A DNA stretch of 10,997 nucleotides from Chlamydiota bacterium (GTDB lineage: Bacteria; Chlamydiota; Chlamydiia; Chlamydiales; Rhabdochlamydiaceae), in assembly GCA_011065225.1 (NCBI GenBank), contig JAAKFC010000035.1, forward strand, positions 1 to 10,997, read 5' to 3'. A model generated the notes under the pieces. That model was not told the origin of the DNA. It searched no databases and worked only from the letters and a program-made list of their open reading frames with translations. The first letter of the stretch is position 1; the number at the start of each line of letters is the position of its first letter. This document shows positions 1 to 6,973 of the stretch, in pieces. The position numbers were made by a program, and so were the translations under genes.

Positions 1-702
1 GAGCCCAATAATATAGACTTGACAATCACGTTCCCCAAAAAGGGACAGATTGTTTATCGTTCAGGCATTGAGGTGCAGGCTCAGCTCGTCGGATTTAACG
101 TGGGGACCAATAGCGACTTTGATCGGGGCAAAGAAATCTATAACGACCCAATGGGGCAAAGTCTTTTGGTTTTCGTCGATAACCATCACCCCATCGAGAT
201 CTATAAGTCATTTGTCGACGCTCTTGATAACAACAATCTATTCTTTAACTGGACTCTCACAGCTTCTATTCCTTTCAATCTAGGGGAAGGGATGCATGTG
301 ATTCGAGCTTTTCCCGCTCGCTCCTTTGGTGAAAGCTTAAAAGGGCCTGGATGCTTTGCTGCTCGTGCTTTCTACGTGGGAGAGAGGGAGGATAATCTGG
401 GTGTCAATCTCAATGCTCCTTATTTGACCTATAATGAGCCGCTTGAAACACTTCGCTATGGTGAAAAGAAGCCGATCTTGCTGGATTTCTACCTCTCAAA
501 TATTCAGCTTTCTAAGGATGGTTTTAAGGTGAGGGTTACGATAGATAAAGATATCACGAGAATTCTGACGCAATGGGTGCCCTATTATATTTATGGCATT
601 GAAAGTGGGCAACACACTGTACAACTCGAGCTCATTAATGAAAAAAATGAAGTCGCCCCTGGACTTTTCAATAACGTCACTCGAACTATCCAAGTTGACT
701 AA
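1..702 (+). CDS. Beta-rich conserved hypothetical protein, 3' part
   Basis: The frame is open from the first base and ends at TAA 700-702, giving 233 visible residues; the start lies outside the window. I do not recognise a named family. The visible part looks like two related beta-sandwich-like units. One (about residues 55-115) has alternating hydrophobic strands and ends in a Gly-Glu-Gly-Met-His-Val-Ile segment. The other (about 175-233) ends in a Gly-Gln-His-Thr-Val-Gln-Leu-Glu-Leu segment followed by an Asn-Asn-Val-Thr-Arg-Thr-Ile strand. The 'G-x-H-x-V/I' strand pattern recalls Ig-like extracellular domains, so an envelope or secreted role is plausible but unproven. A TTG at 19 could initiate, but coding continues upstream of it without a stop, so 5' truncation by the window is more likely. 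It converges on the reverse-strand gene 851-1909 across a MITE-like insertion. Confidence 0.75.
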   Translation, partial: EPNNIDLTITFPKKGQIVYRSGIEVQAQLVGFNVGTNSDFDRGKEIYNDPMGQSLLVFVDNHHPIEIYKSFVDALDNNNLFFNWTLTASIPFNLGEGMHVIRAFPARSFGESLKGPGCFAARAFYVGEREDNLGVNLNAPYLTYNEPLETLRYGEKKPILLDFYLSNIQLSKDGFKVRVTIDKDITRILTQWVPYYIYGIESGQHTVQLELINEKNEVAPGLFNNVTRTIQVD

Positions 703-703
703 A
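697..703. repeat. Left target-site-duplication-like repeat
   Basis: GACTAAA lies immediately left of the inverted-repeat element at 704-848 and recurs exactly on its right side. The match extends to 8 bp if T696/T848 is counted. It contains the TAA stop (700-702) of the upstream forward gene. A short direct repeat bracketing an inverted-repeat element is the usual scar of transposition. Confidence 0.75.
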
Positions 704-848
704 ACCCAAGTTGCTACCCCTATTTCTCTCTAGCGTTAGCGAGCTGTTTAGATACAAGATTTGAGAGGAAGGCCATATGGGCGACGAGCAAAATGTAAGT
801 GGTAGACAGCGCAGATAGCATAGAGGAATAATGGGTAGCAACTTGGGT
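704..848. mobile_element. MITE-like palindromic element, 145 bp
   Basis: The ends are a perfect 16-bp inverted repeat: ACCCAAGTTGCTACCC at 704-719 and its reverse complement at 833-848. The exact centre of the element falls in the palindrome CCATATGG (773-780). The halves between are weakly complementary, for example around GCTGTTTA at 743-750 against its partner near 801-810, so the whole unit can fold as one long imperfect hairpin. Exact 7-bp repeats GACTAAA flank both sides. The size, terminal inverted repeats, absence of a transposase and flanking duplication fit a miniature inverted-repeat transposable element mobilised in trans. The parent transposase family cannot be named from here. 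Sitting between two convergent genes, its hairpin might also act as a bidirectional terminator, although neither arm is followed by a T tract. Confidence 0.72.
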
Positions 849-855
849 GACTAAA
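849..855. repeat. Right target-site-duplication-like repeat
   Basis: This is the second copy of GACTAAA, directly right of the 704-848 element. Read on the reverse strand it contains the TAG stop (853-851) of the convergent gene. Collapsing the two copies restores a single GACTAAA in which the forward TAA and reverse TAG stops would have overlapped. Confidence 0.75.
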
Positions 856-1909
856 GCATTTTGCTATATTCTTGCCAATTGAGCTCCATGAGAATCCCGT
901 CTTCAGGAGGAGCCGTATCGTAATATTTGGGCAATTCCTGAATACGAACAAATTTCCAATTCTGCAGTCTCCCAATAAAAGGATTGCTCCTTCGCAAACA
1001 AATCTGAATTGGCTGCCCAGGCTTTTGGGCATTGATGATCTCCTGAAGAATGTCACAGCCGATATTGAGCCGGCAGGCTTCAGGTTTTCGGGCAATTTCA
1101 GCGATTTTTACCACGCCATTTTCCGTGTAGTACCAGCCAAACCCGAGGATTTCTTCTGTTTCTTTATTGCGAGCAATGCGCATACCACTTGGGCGATATT
1201 CTGCTAAGGTCTTTTTGATTCTGTCCGCTGGAAATGCATAGGATTTCCCAAAAGCCTCTTTGCCGATTTGTTCTATGCTTTGAAGATCCTCATCACTTGG
1301 ACTCCACGAACTGAGCCATTCTCTTTTTACTTGCTTCAACTTTCCAGAAAAGCGATTTAATAGAGAAGCACCGTTGAAAAGGGCTTTTTCTCCATCAGGG
1401 GTCGAAAAAGGGGTTGCATTCAAGTGGGTCAAGAACTCGCTCCAAACTTTCCTGGCATCAGCGCGATTTGAATCGATGAAATCCCCCACAGCAGCAAGCT
1501 CGCCATGAAGTAAGTGGAGATGGGAGTTTTGCTGAAGTTCTTTGAAAGGATAATAAAAAAAATCTCTCAATGTTTTAAGAGCACTAAGAGCTCTTGGATT
1601 GCCTGTTATGCTTTTGATTTGATCTAGGGTCTCGATCCGATATTCTTCAACATTAGTGGGCAATTTCGTGAGCATGGCCATAGCAATTCCTGCAATAAGC
1701 CCAAGCACGCCCCCTGCAAGTGTGCCAGTAAAGACAGAAATCCCCCAGTTACAAAGACCAAGCACTGCTCCAGCTCCCATTGAGAGAAAAATGACAGAAA
1801 CTGCAAGAACAACCTTCTGCATGAGTTTTGCCAAGCGAGGATAAACCTCTTTGGCCTGGGGAAGAGGCTTTAACTCTTCGTAGGGAAGTTGATTTGTTAC
1901 CTGCGCCAT
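851..1909 (-). CDS. Bilobed membrane (Inc-like) protein with GNAT-like acetyltransferase domain
   Basis: A 352-residue protein. Residues 33-80 form one long hydrophobic stretch broken by a short polar turn near Cys53-Asn54-Trp55, giving two closely spaced membrane helices after a 32-residue polar N-terminus. This resembles the bilobed hydrophobic domain of chlamydial inclusion-membrane (Inc) proteins. Residues about 85-215 are mostly helical and unrecognised. Residues about 225-345 resemble the GNAT N-acetyltransferase fold: a strand with Gly-Phe-Gly-Trp-Tyr (256-260), a strand at 266-273, an acetyl-CoA-loop-like Arg-Leu-Asn-Ile-Gly (280-284) leading into a helix, then Cys-Leu-Arg-Arg-Ser-Asn (304-309) before Trp-Lys-Phe. 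The acetyl-CoA loop is degenerate, with Asn282 where a Gly is usual, so activity is uncertain. The ATG at 1909 lies only 17 bp from the divergent ATG of the tandem array, and no Shine-Dalgarno is evident. Confidence 0.72.
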   Translation of the reverse strand: MAQVTNQLPYEELKPLPQAKEVYPRLAKLMQKVVLAVSVIFLSMGAGAVLGLCNWGISVFTGTLAGGVLGLIAGIAMAMLTKLPTNVEEYRIETLDQIKSITGNPRALSALKTLRDFFYYPFKELQQNSHLHLLHGELAAVGDFIDSNRADARKVWSEFLTHLNATPFSTPDGEKALFNGASLLNRFSGKLKQVKREWLSSWSPSDEDLQSIEQIGKEAFGKSYAFPADRIKKTLAEYRPSGMRIARNKETEEILGFGWYYTENGVVKIAEIARKPEACRLNIGCDILQEIINAQKPGQPIQICLRRSNPFIGRLQNWKFVRIQELPKYYDTAPPEDGILMELNWQEYSKML

Positions 1910-1918
1910 GGATATAAT
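1889..1918 (+). promoter_or_regulatory. Sigma70-type promoter of the tandem array
   Basis: TTGATT (1889-1894), an 18-bp spacer and a perfect TATAAT (1913-1918) precede the ATG at 1927 by only 8 nt. Initiation about 7 nt past the -10 box would start the mRNA at or within a base or two of the start codon, implying a leaderless or nearly leaderless transcript. The -35 box lies inside the first codons of the reverse-strand gene, so the two divergent genes must share or compete for this region. The reverse gene's own promoter is less clear: a weak TAAATT reads leftward at 1921-1916. Confidence 0.55.
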
Positions 1919-1926
1919 TTATCACG

Positions 1927-2775
1927 ATGCGCATTTTGAAGAAACTCACTTTTTATAGTGCTTTTGGTTTTTTGCTCTATAAGCTATGTACAAGTGCAAC
2001 AGATGGCTTTTCTATGAGGAAGATTCATTCTGATCTAAGGACTCATTCTGAGTGGGAGACAAAAGGCACTGAAATCCCTGACCTGTCTTTTTCCTATATG
2101 GGTCATGGAGCGCAAACATATGCCTTTATTTCTTCAGATCGGAAATATGTCCTGAAATTTTATCGTCACAATAGAGCTGGCCATCCTTTAGGTTTTTTGG
2201 CTACCCTATTGCCACCCCCACTCAAAAAAAGCCTTTTAGCCACGATTGAAAAACGGCAAAACAAACGGCTTAAAGATTTTTCCAGTTATATGCTCGCCTA
2301 TCACCATTTTGCTAAAGAAACAGGGCTTTTGCATCTTCATCTCAATCCCTCTCATCTCCCTAAAAAGATCAAAATTTACGACAAAATTGGCGTGGAATAT
2401 CTTGTCGATTTGAGCAGTATGCAATTCATCTTGCAAAATTTCGCAGAACCGTTTTACCCAAGCTTAGAGAAATGGATTTCTCATGGGGAAATCGAGTTTG
2501 CAAAAAAACAACTGAGCCAACTCATTGCTTTATTAAAAACCCGCTGCCAAAAGGGAATTTTCGATAAGGATCCCGATCTGAAAACCAATTTTGGATTCAC
2601 AGAAGAGGGACCGATGCAATTCGATATTGGCCGTTTTAAATTCGACCCAGAAAGGGCTAATCCAAATGTCTATCGAGAGGATCTCATTCGGATCACCGAT
2701 CGTCTCTACCAGTGGCTCAAAGAAAGGGCTCCTACACTTTCTGCACATCTCAAAGAGGAAATTGCAAAGGCATGA
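1927..2775 (+). CDS. Kinase-like membrane-anchored paralog, copy 1
   Basis: 282 residues, first of eight tandem paralogs. A short basic N-terminus (Arg2, Lys5, Lys6) precedes a membrane segment at about 8-22, then Asp-Gly-Phe (26-28) and Arg-Lys-Ile, the family signature after the anchor. Kinase-like landmarks are a Gly-rich turn Gly59-His-Gly61 before Thr-Tyr-Ala-Phe, lysine 77 in Tyr-Val-Leu-Lys, a helix ending in Glu-Thr-Gly-Leu (131-134), a hinge-like strand at 166-171, Asp213-Lys-Asp215-Pro with Asn221, and Asp233-Ile-Gly. It departs from the other copies in having Asn171 in place of the Lys of the Gln-Lys-Lys/Arg-Ala hinge motif. About 45 residues follow Asp-Ile-Gly, a short C-lobe for a kinase. 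The ATG is chosen because the anchor begins right after it and it aligns with the other copies. No Shine-Dalgarno is visible, consistent with leaderless initiation. Confidence 0.85.
   Translation: MRILKKLTFYSAFGFLLYKLCTSATDGFSMRKIHSDLRTHSEWETKGTEIPDLSFSYMGHGAQTYAFISSDRKYVLKFYRHNRAGHPLGFLATLLPPPLKKSLLATIEKRQNKRLKDFSSYMLAYHHFAKETGLLHLHLNPSHLPKKIKIYDKIGVEYLVDLSSMQFILQNFAEPFYPSLEKWISHGEIEFAKKQLSQLIALLKTRCQKGIFDKDPDLKTNFGFTEEGPMQFDIGRFKFDPERANPNVYREDLIRITDRLYQWLKERAPTLSAHLKEEIAKA
2754..2760 (+). promoter_or_regulatory. Ribosome-binding site of copy 2
   Basis: AGAGGAA, within the last codons of copy 1, lies 11 nt before ATG 2772; a second AAAGG at 2766-2770 is too close to the ATG to work alone. 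It supports starting copy 2 at the ATGA overlap and not at the in-frame ATG 60 nt upstream. Confidence 0.5.
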
Positions 2776-3572
2776 AAAAATTCATTTTCATTGTAGCTGT
2801 CGCTCTAGGCTTATCGCATTTTGCTCAAAAACAGACGGATCGCTTCACTCTTTCAAAAATTGCAACAGTTTTTCTCGATGGGCAGAGCCCAACATTGGAT
2901 CATTCTCTTCTTGCGGAGCCTTTCACCTATTTAGGCAAAGGTGGTCAATCTTATGTCTTTGTCTCACAAGATGAGCAGTATGTCCTCAAATGTTTTCGCT
3001 CTTCGCGACTGCAGGTTTTGCAATTCCTTTCCCATCTCTTTCCCCATTTCGAAAAAAAGAAAATAAAGCTAGAAAATCAGCTCAAAGAAACATTGGCAAG
3101 CTACCTCCTCGCATTTGAAAAACTCTCCGAAGAGACGGGCCTTGTTGCCATACACTTGGATTGCAAAACACCCATTTCTTCTTCACTGAAGATCATTGAC
3201 AAACTCGGAATCTGCCATACAATGGACCCAAATTTGATCCCTTTCGTTATCCAAAAAAGAGCAATACTGGTGAAAGAAAAAATCACATCTGACCCCAATC
3301 AAAAGCATCTTGCTGGTCTTTTTTCCCTCTTAAAATCGCGTATTGAAAAAGGAATCGAAGATGCCGATCCCAATTTTGCAAAAAATTTTGGTTTTGTAGG
3401 GGACCATGCTATACAAATCGATGGTGGGCGTTTTTCCCTTTCTGATACACTTTTACAAAAACCCATTGCACAATCAAAAGAAGATTTTCAGCATTGGATC
3501 AATGCCAATTTTCCAGAGCTCTCCGATGATTTCCATGCCCTTTATGAGGAATTTTGCCATGAAGTATTTTGA
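2772..3572 (+). CDS. Kinase-like membrane-anchored paralog, copy 2
   Basis: 266 residues from the ATG that overlaps the stop of copy 1 as ATGA; it is the shortest copy. An in-frame ATG at 2712 would add 20 residues that match nothing in the other copies and bury the membrane anchor, so 2772 is preferred. The anchor is about residues 4-18. The usual Arg-Phe-Cys is replaced by His-Phe-Ala (16-18), while Gln-Thr-x-x-Phe remains. The Gly-rich loop is Gly55-Lys-Gly57-Gly58, the lysine is Lys73 and the helix ends in Glu-Glu-Thr-Gly-Leu (120-124). The hinge-like segment is Gln161-Lys-Arg-Ala. The catalytic-loop-like segment has Asp197, Asp199-Pro and Asn205, followed by Asp217-Gly-Gly where the others have Asp-Ile/Val/Leu-Gly. 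The C-terminus carries the shared Trp-Ile...Pro-Glu-Leu helix. Confidence 0.85.
   Translation: MKKFIFIVAVALGLSHFAQKQTDRFTLSKIATVFLDGQSPTLDHSLLAEPFTYLGKGGQSYVFVSQDEQYVLKCFRSSRLQVLQFLSHLFPHFEKKKIKLENQLKETLASYLLAFEKLSEETGLVAIHLDCKTPISSSLKIIDKLGICHTMDPNLIPFVIQKRAILVKEKITSDPNQKHLAGLFSLLKSRIEKGIEDADPNFAKNFGFVGDHAIQIDGGRFSLSDTLLQKPIAQSKEDFQHWINANFPELSDDFHALYEEFCHEVF
3546..3550 (+). promoter_or_regulatory. Ribosome-binding site of copy 3
   Basis: GAGGA lies 8 nt before ATG 3559, inside the end of copy 2. It decides the start of copy 3, whose frame stays open about 150 nt further upstream. Confidence 0.55.
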
Positions 3573-4449
3573 TTTTTCCATCCGCATTATTGTATGGATT
3601 TTCGTGCTGACTTTCATCCCACGCTTCTGCAAAAAACAGACCGATACATTTACCATTTTGGGGATCTCTTCCAATCGCCCTTACTCTGCAGAATTTGCCA
3701 CTCGCCCCCTAGATGACGAAGAGGAAACAGAATTGCAAATTGCCCTTTCGCAAGCCTACAACTATTTTGGAAGAGGCGGACAAGCGTACACTTTTTTTAG
3801 TGCAGATGGGAAATATGTGATTAAATTTTTTAAACAGCGTCTTTTTCGCCCTTCATGGCTCCTAAATCACTTGCCTTTGCCTGCATTCCTGCACAAGTTC
3901 CGCGAAAAGCGCAATTTCAAGCGTGCAGATAAATTGCAGCGCGATTTTTTCAGTTACAAGATCGCTTTTGAAGAATTACATGAAGAAACTGGTCTCATCT
4001 ACAGTCACTTGAATCCAACTTCTCATCTGAAAACCAAGCTGGCAATTAAAGACCGGCTTGGTATTCGTCATTTCATTGATCTCGATCGCTTTGATTTTGT
4101 CGTGCAAAAAAGGGCCACTCGAGTCTATGACCAGATCGATGAGCTTATGGGAAGTGGCAAGGTAGAAGAGGCAAAACAAGCCCTCAAAGAGGTGTTTGTA
4201 ATGATTCAGACGCGTGCAAAAAAGGGATTTCGCGATCGCGATCCAAATATCAGGACGAATTGCGGCTTTATAGGCAGTCGTGCAATCAAAATTGATGTGG
4301 GGCGATTTGTGAGATCAGAAGACATGAGGAAAAAAGAAATTTACTCTGCTGATCTCAAGCGGATTACAGCGCCCTTTGAAGAATGGATCAAAGAGACCCA
4401 TCCCATCCTACTTCCCTCCTATCGCAAAACAAAGGAGGGTTTTTTGTAG
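3559..4449 (+). CDS. Kinase-like membrane-anchored paralog, copy 3
   Basis: 296 residues, the longest copy, overlapping copy 2 by 14 nt. The frame is open further upstream (ATGs at 3406 and 3544), but only the ATG at 3559 has a well-spaced GAGGA and puts the membrane helix at the N-terminus as in its siblings. The anchor is about residues 10-21, followed by Pro-Arg-Phe-Cys (21-24) and Lys-Gln-Thr. An acidic insertion (Asp-Asp-Glu-Glu-Glu, 52-56) precedes the Gly-rich loop Gly71-Arg-Gly73-Gly74. Other landmarks are Lys89, Glu-Glu-Thr-Gly-Leu (142-146), Gln183-Lys-Arg-Ala, Asp226-Arg-Asp228-Pro with Asn234, and Asp246-Val-Gly-Arg-Phe. All kinase-like positions are intact. The membrane anchor predicts an envelope or exported location; substrate unknown. 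Confidence 0.87.
   Translation: MKYFDFSIRIIVWIFVLTFIPRFCKKQTDTFTILGISSNRPYSAEFATRPLDDEEETELQIALSQAYNYFGRGGQAYTFFSADGKYVIKFFKQRLFRPSWLLNHLPLPAFLHKFREKRNFKRADKLQRDFFSYKIAFEELHEETGLIYSHLNPTSHLKTKLAIKDRLGIRHFIDLDRFDFVVQKRATRVYDQIDELMGSGKVEEAKQALKEVFVMIQTRAKKGFRDRDPNIRTNCGFIGSRAIKIDVGRFVRSEDMRKKEIYSADLKRITAPFEEWIKETHPILLPSYRKTKEGFL
4431..4439 (+). promoter_or_regulatory. Strong ribosome-binding site deciding the GTG start of copy 4
   Basis: AAAGGAGGG is the best Shine-Dalgarno match in the array, 9 nt before GTG 4449. It encodes the Lys-Glu-Gly end of copy 3. Because copy 4 has no ATG at the expected place, this site fixes its start at GTG, overlapping the TAG of copy 3 by one base. Confidence 0.7.
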
Positions 4450-5303
4450 TGCAGCTCTTAAAATTGTTTTTTCTTGCTCTTGTGATCTACTATGTTCCGA
4501 GGTTTTGCTATGACAAAACGGAAGGTTTTGCACTCACAAAGATCCACTCGAATCTCGTATTTGAGCCAAATTGGGATGTAAAAAATGGTCCCTTACCAGA
4601 GGTTTTTGACCAGAAATTTTCTTATTTAGCAGCGGGAGGACAGGTCTATGCGTTCGTTTCCGAAGATGGGAAATATGTCCTAAAATTCTTCAAGCATCAC
4701 CTCAGGCGCCTCCCCTTTTGGCTGAAAATTCTTCCTCTTCCCAAACACCTTGCAACAAAGCGTAAAAATCAGAGAAAAAAGCGAACGGCCAAGCTTTTGC
4801 GCGATTTTCGTAGTTATAAGCTTAGCTTTGAAAATCTCATGGAAGAAACAGGCCTTCTCTATGTCCACCTCAATAAAACAAACTCTTTGCGAAAAACAGT
4901 CCGCATTGTCGACAAGATCGGAATCGAACATAAGATCAATCTCGACCAGGTCGAATTCGTCTTGCAGAAAAAAGCCGATCTTGCTCTTTCCTATTTCTCG
5001 AACCTTATTCAAGAAAAGAAGCTCAGTAAAGCCAAAGACGGCATCGATTCCATTTGCGAGCTCATACTCACTCGTTGCAAGAAAGGAATCTATGATGAAG
5101 ATCCAAGAATCCATCGCAACGTGGGATTTATTGATGGCAAAGCCATCCTAATCGATGTGGGACGCTTAAAATTCGATCCACGAAGAGAAGACCCTAAGAT
5201 ACAAAAAGAAGATTTGGTAAAAATTACCAGACGTCTTTACACCTTCCTTCAGAAAGAATCTCCAGAACTAGCGGAATACTTGGAGGAAAAAATCTATGAG
5301 TAA
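4449..5303 (+). CDS. Kinase-like membrane-anchored paralog, copy 4 (GTG start)
   Basis: 284 residues from GTG, overlapping the stop of copy 3 by one base (TAGTG). An upstream in-frame ATG at 4383 would add 22 residues from within copy 3; the strong Shine-Dalgarno and family alignment favour GTG. The anchor is about residues 4-17, followed by Arg-Phe-Cys (18-20) and Lys-Thr-Glu-Gly-Phe. The Gly-rich loop is Ala61-Ala-Gly63-Gly64 before Val-Tyr-Ala-Phe-Val; the lysine is Lys79 in Tyr-Val-Leu-Lys-Phe-Phe-Lys. The linker (about 100-118) is very basic. Then come Glu-Glu-Thr-Gly-Leu (132-136), Gln173-Lys-Lys-Ala, Gly-Ile-Tyr-Asp216-Glu-Asp218-Pro with Asn224, and Ile-Asp236-Val-Gly-Arg. It is a good representative of the family, with every landmark present. 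Confidence 0.87.
   Translation: MQLLKLFFLALVIYYVPRFCYDKTEGFALTKIHSNLVFEPNWDVKNGPLPEVFDQKFSYLAAGGQVYAFVSEDGKYVLKFFKHHLRRLPFWLKILPLPKHLATKRKNQRKKRTAKLLRDFRSYKLSFENLMEETGLLYVHLNKTNSLRKTVRIVDKIGIEHKINLDQVEFVLQKKADLALSYFSNLIQEKKLSKAKDGIDSICELILTRCKKGIYDEDPRIHRNVGFIDGKAILIDVGRLKFDPRREDPKIQKEDLVKITRRLYTFLQKESPELAEYLEEKIYE
5282..5286 (+). promoter_or_regulatory. Ribosome-binding site of copy 5
   Basis: GGAGG lies 9 nt before ATG 5296, inside the end of copy 4; the ideal spacing supports that start. Confidence 0.6.
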
Positions 5304-6135
5304 GCGATTCTTTCTTGGAATTTTTGCTATTTTGTCAATTTGGGTAACAGCAAGGTTTTGCCACCATCAGACGAAAGGATTTCGCCTCTCTAAACTACAA
5401 AACAATACCACTTGTCTCTCGCAACCTTCCCCTCCTCTTCCCAATGATCTTCGTAATGTGCTTGGACAAAAATTTCGCTTCTTTGGTAGAGGTTTGCAAA
5501 GCTTTTCCTTTGTCTCCGAGGACGAAACCACCATTCTCAAACTCTTTAATAACCGCTATCAGAGAAGGATTTCTTGGCTTCGTTTCACTCCTTTTCAGGA
5601 AAAAATTTCCTACAACCAGAAGAAATGGAAAATGGCTTTTACAAGTTATCAGATTGCCTACGATCATTTGCGTAAAGAAACCGGCCTATATTATGTTCAC
5701 CCTGCTAGATCAACAGATTGCCCTTCTGCAGTCCTGGTCGATCCTCTCGGAATTGAACATCACATCGATCTGAACAAATACGGCTTTGCCCTCCAAAAAA
5801 AAGCTACAATGGCCTATCCCTATTTTGCTACTTGCGCCGCGGCTTCAGATTTTGAAAAAGCAAAAGCCGGTTTTGACTCTCTTTTTGCTCTTCTTAAAGG
5901 AAAAATGGAAAGGGGGATTGAGGATCGCGATCCCCTCATCCGCACGAATTTTGGATTTTTGGGTGATCGGGCAGTACAAATCGACATTGGAGCTCTCTTT
6001 TACAATTCATCTCTGAAAAGTCCTGAAAAACAAAAGGAGGACATCGAAAAAATCAGTATTCCCCTCAAACACTGGCTTGAAACCCACCATCCCCAACTTC
6101 TTCCCTCTTATTATGATGCGCTTCAAGATCTATAA
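5296..6135 (+). CDS. Kinase-like membrane-anchored paralog, copy 5
   Basis: 279 residues, overlapping copy 4 by 8 nt. The anchor is about residues 5-18, followed by Arg-Phe-Cys (20-22) and His-Gln-Thr-Lys-Gly-Phe. The Gly-rich loop is Gly64-Arg-Gly66-Leu; the second turn Gly found in copies 2-4 and 8 is Leu67 here. Lysine 82 is kept (Thr-Ile-Leu-Lys), but the strand continues with Asn-Asn where other copies have Lys/Arg. Later landmarks are Lys-Glu-Thr-Gly-Leu (127-131), Gln167-Lys-Lys-Ala, Asp210-Arg-Asp212-Pro with Asn218, and Asp230-Ile-Gly-Ala. The C-terminus ends with the shared Trp...His-Pro-Gln-Leu helix. The codons for Gln-Lys-Lys form a run of eight A residues (5795-5802), a possible slippage site shared with copies 6 and 7. 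Confidence 0.86.
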   Translation: MSKRFFLGIFAILSIWVTARFCHHQTKGFRLSKLQNNTTCLSQPSPPLPNDLRNVLGQKFRFFGRGLQSFSFVSEDETTILKLFNNRYQRRISWLRFTPFQEKISYNQKKWKMAFTSYQIAYDHLRKETGLYYVHPARSTDCPSAVLVDPLGIEHHIDLNKYGFALQKKATMAYPYFATCAAASDFEKAKAGFDSLFALLKGKMERGIEDRDPLIRTNFGFLGDRAVQIDIGALFYNSSLKSPEKQKEDIEKISIPLKHWLETHHPQLLPSYYDALQDL

Positions 6136-6973
6136 ATTTTTTCTTGCAACTCTGCTCTTTTTTGCCGTTGAGCGCTTCTGTCGCTGGCAGACAGATGGAT
6201 TTCGCTACACAAAAGCGGCTTGTAGGCATCCTTATCCCTTTTCCTATCAAACAAAAACTTTGCCTGAAAATCTCCAGCAATCTTTCTATTTTTTGGGAAG
6301 TGGAGTACAATTCTATGCATTTCTTGGAGAAGATCGGAAAACTATTTTAAAACTCTTCAAGCACCATCATATGGGACTTTCGACAGACCTTGCCAAAAAA
6401 CTTCTTCCAAAGGCAATAGCTACGCCACTTATTTGTGCACGTGAAAAGCGGATGAGTCATCTTTTTGAAAGTGCAAAAATAGCTATAGAAAAGCTTCCCG
6501 ATCAAACCGGGGTATATTTTCTTCATATTGACAAAACGTCCACGTGTCTTGGAAAAACGCATATCTACGACAAGCTGGGCATTGCCCATGAAATTGATCT
6601 CGACCAGACCGATTTTGTTCTGCAAAAAAAAGCCGAGCCCACCTCTGAGCACCTGGACCGACTCTTTCAAGGGGGACAAATCAAGGAGGCTATTCTCTCG
6701 ATGAAAAAGCTTCTAGCATTAATCGAGGACCGCTCGAGACTGGGAATCAAAAACAAAGATGGCAATGTGCTCGAAAACTGTGGATTTCTCGGTGAATGTC
6801 CCGTTGAGCTCGATATCGGCTCCTTCATTTACCGAGTCCAATCAACAAATCCCGATCCCCATGCAAAAGCAGCTCTTCGAGCAACTCTCCAGCTGCTTGG
6901 ATGGGTCAAGAAAAATTATCCAGAAAACCTCCAGCTTTGCCGAGAAGAACTTCTCTATGAAAAGATTTTGTAA
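6113..6973 (+). CDS. Kinase-like membrane-anchored paralog, copy 6
   Basis: 286 residues if the first of two adjacent ATGs (6113, 6116) is used; it overlaps copy 5 by 23 nt, the longest overlap in the array. The preceding bases are pyrimidine-rich with no Shine-Dalgarno, so translation probably depends on ribosomes finishing copy 5. The anchor is about residues 7-19, followed by Glu-Arg-Phe-Cys (20-23) and Gln-Thr-Asp-Gly-Phe. The Gly-rich loop is Gly62-Ser-Gly64-Val65, a subtype shared with copy 7; the lysine is Lys80 and the helix ends in Asp-Gln-Thr-Gly-Val. The catalytic-loop-like segment is the most divergent: Asn214-Lys-Asp216-Gly217 replaces Asp-x-Asp-Pro, with Asn222 retained and Asp234-Ile-Gly-Ser following. 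Reduced or altered activity is possible. An A8 run lies at 6624-6631. Confidence 0.86.
   Translation: MMRFKIYKFFLATLLFFAVERFCRWQTDGFRYTKAACRHPYPFSYQTKTLPENLQQSFYFLGSGVQFYAFLGEDRKTILKLFKHHHMGLSTDLAKKLLPKAIATPLICAREKRMSHLFESAKIAIEKLPDQTGVYFLHIDKTSTCLGKTHIYDKLGIAHEIDLDQTDFVLQKKAEPTSEHLDRLFQGGQIKEAILSMKKLLALIEDRSRLGIKNKDGNVLENCGFLGECPVELDIGSFIYRVQSTNPDPHAKAALRATLQLLGWVKKNYPENLQLCREELLYEKIL

Noticed and set aside
704..848. Simple bidirectional intrinsic terminator between convergent genes
   Set aside because: The exact flanking direct repeats, 16-bp terminal repeats and long spacing between arms fit an inserted MITE-like element better; neither arm is followed by a T tract. A terminator role may be secondary.
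3406..3558. Upstream in-frame start extending copy 3 by 51 codons
   Set aside because: The extra residues come from copy 2 coding sequence, match no sibling and would displace the membrane anchor; GAGGA before 3559 gives the better start.
4680..5114. Long reverse-strand open frame (144 codons) inside copy 4
   Set aside because: It is antisense to well-conserved family coding sequence, has no homologous look and no ribosome-binding site; a shadow frame.
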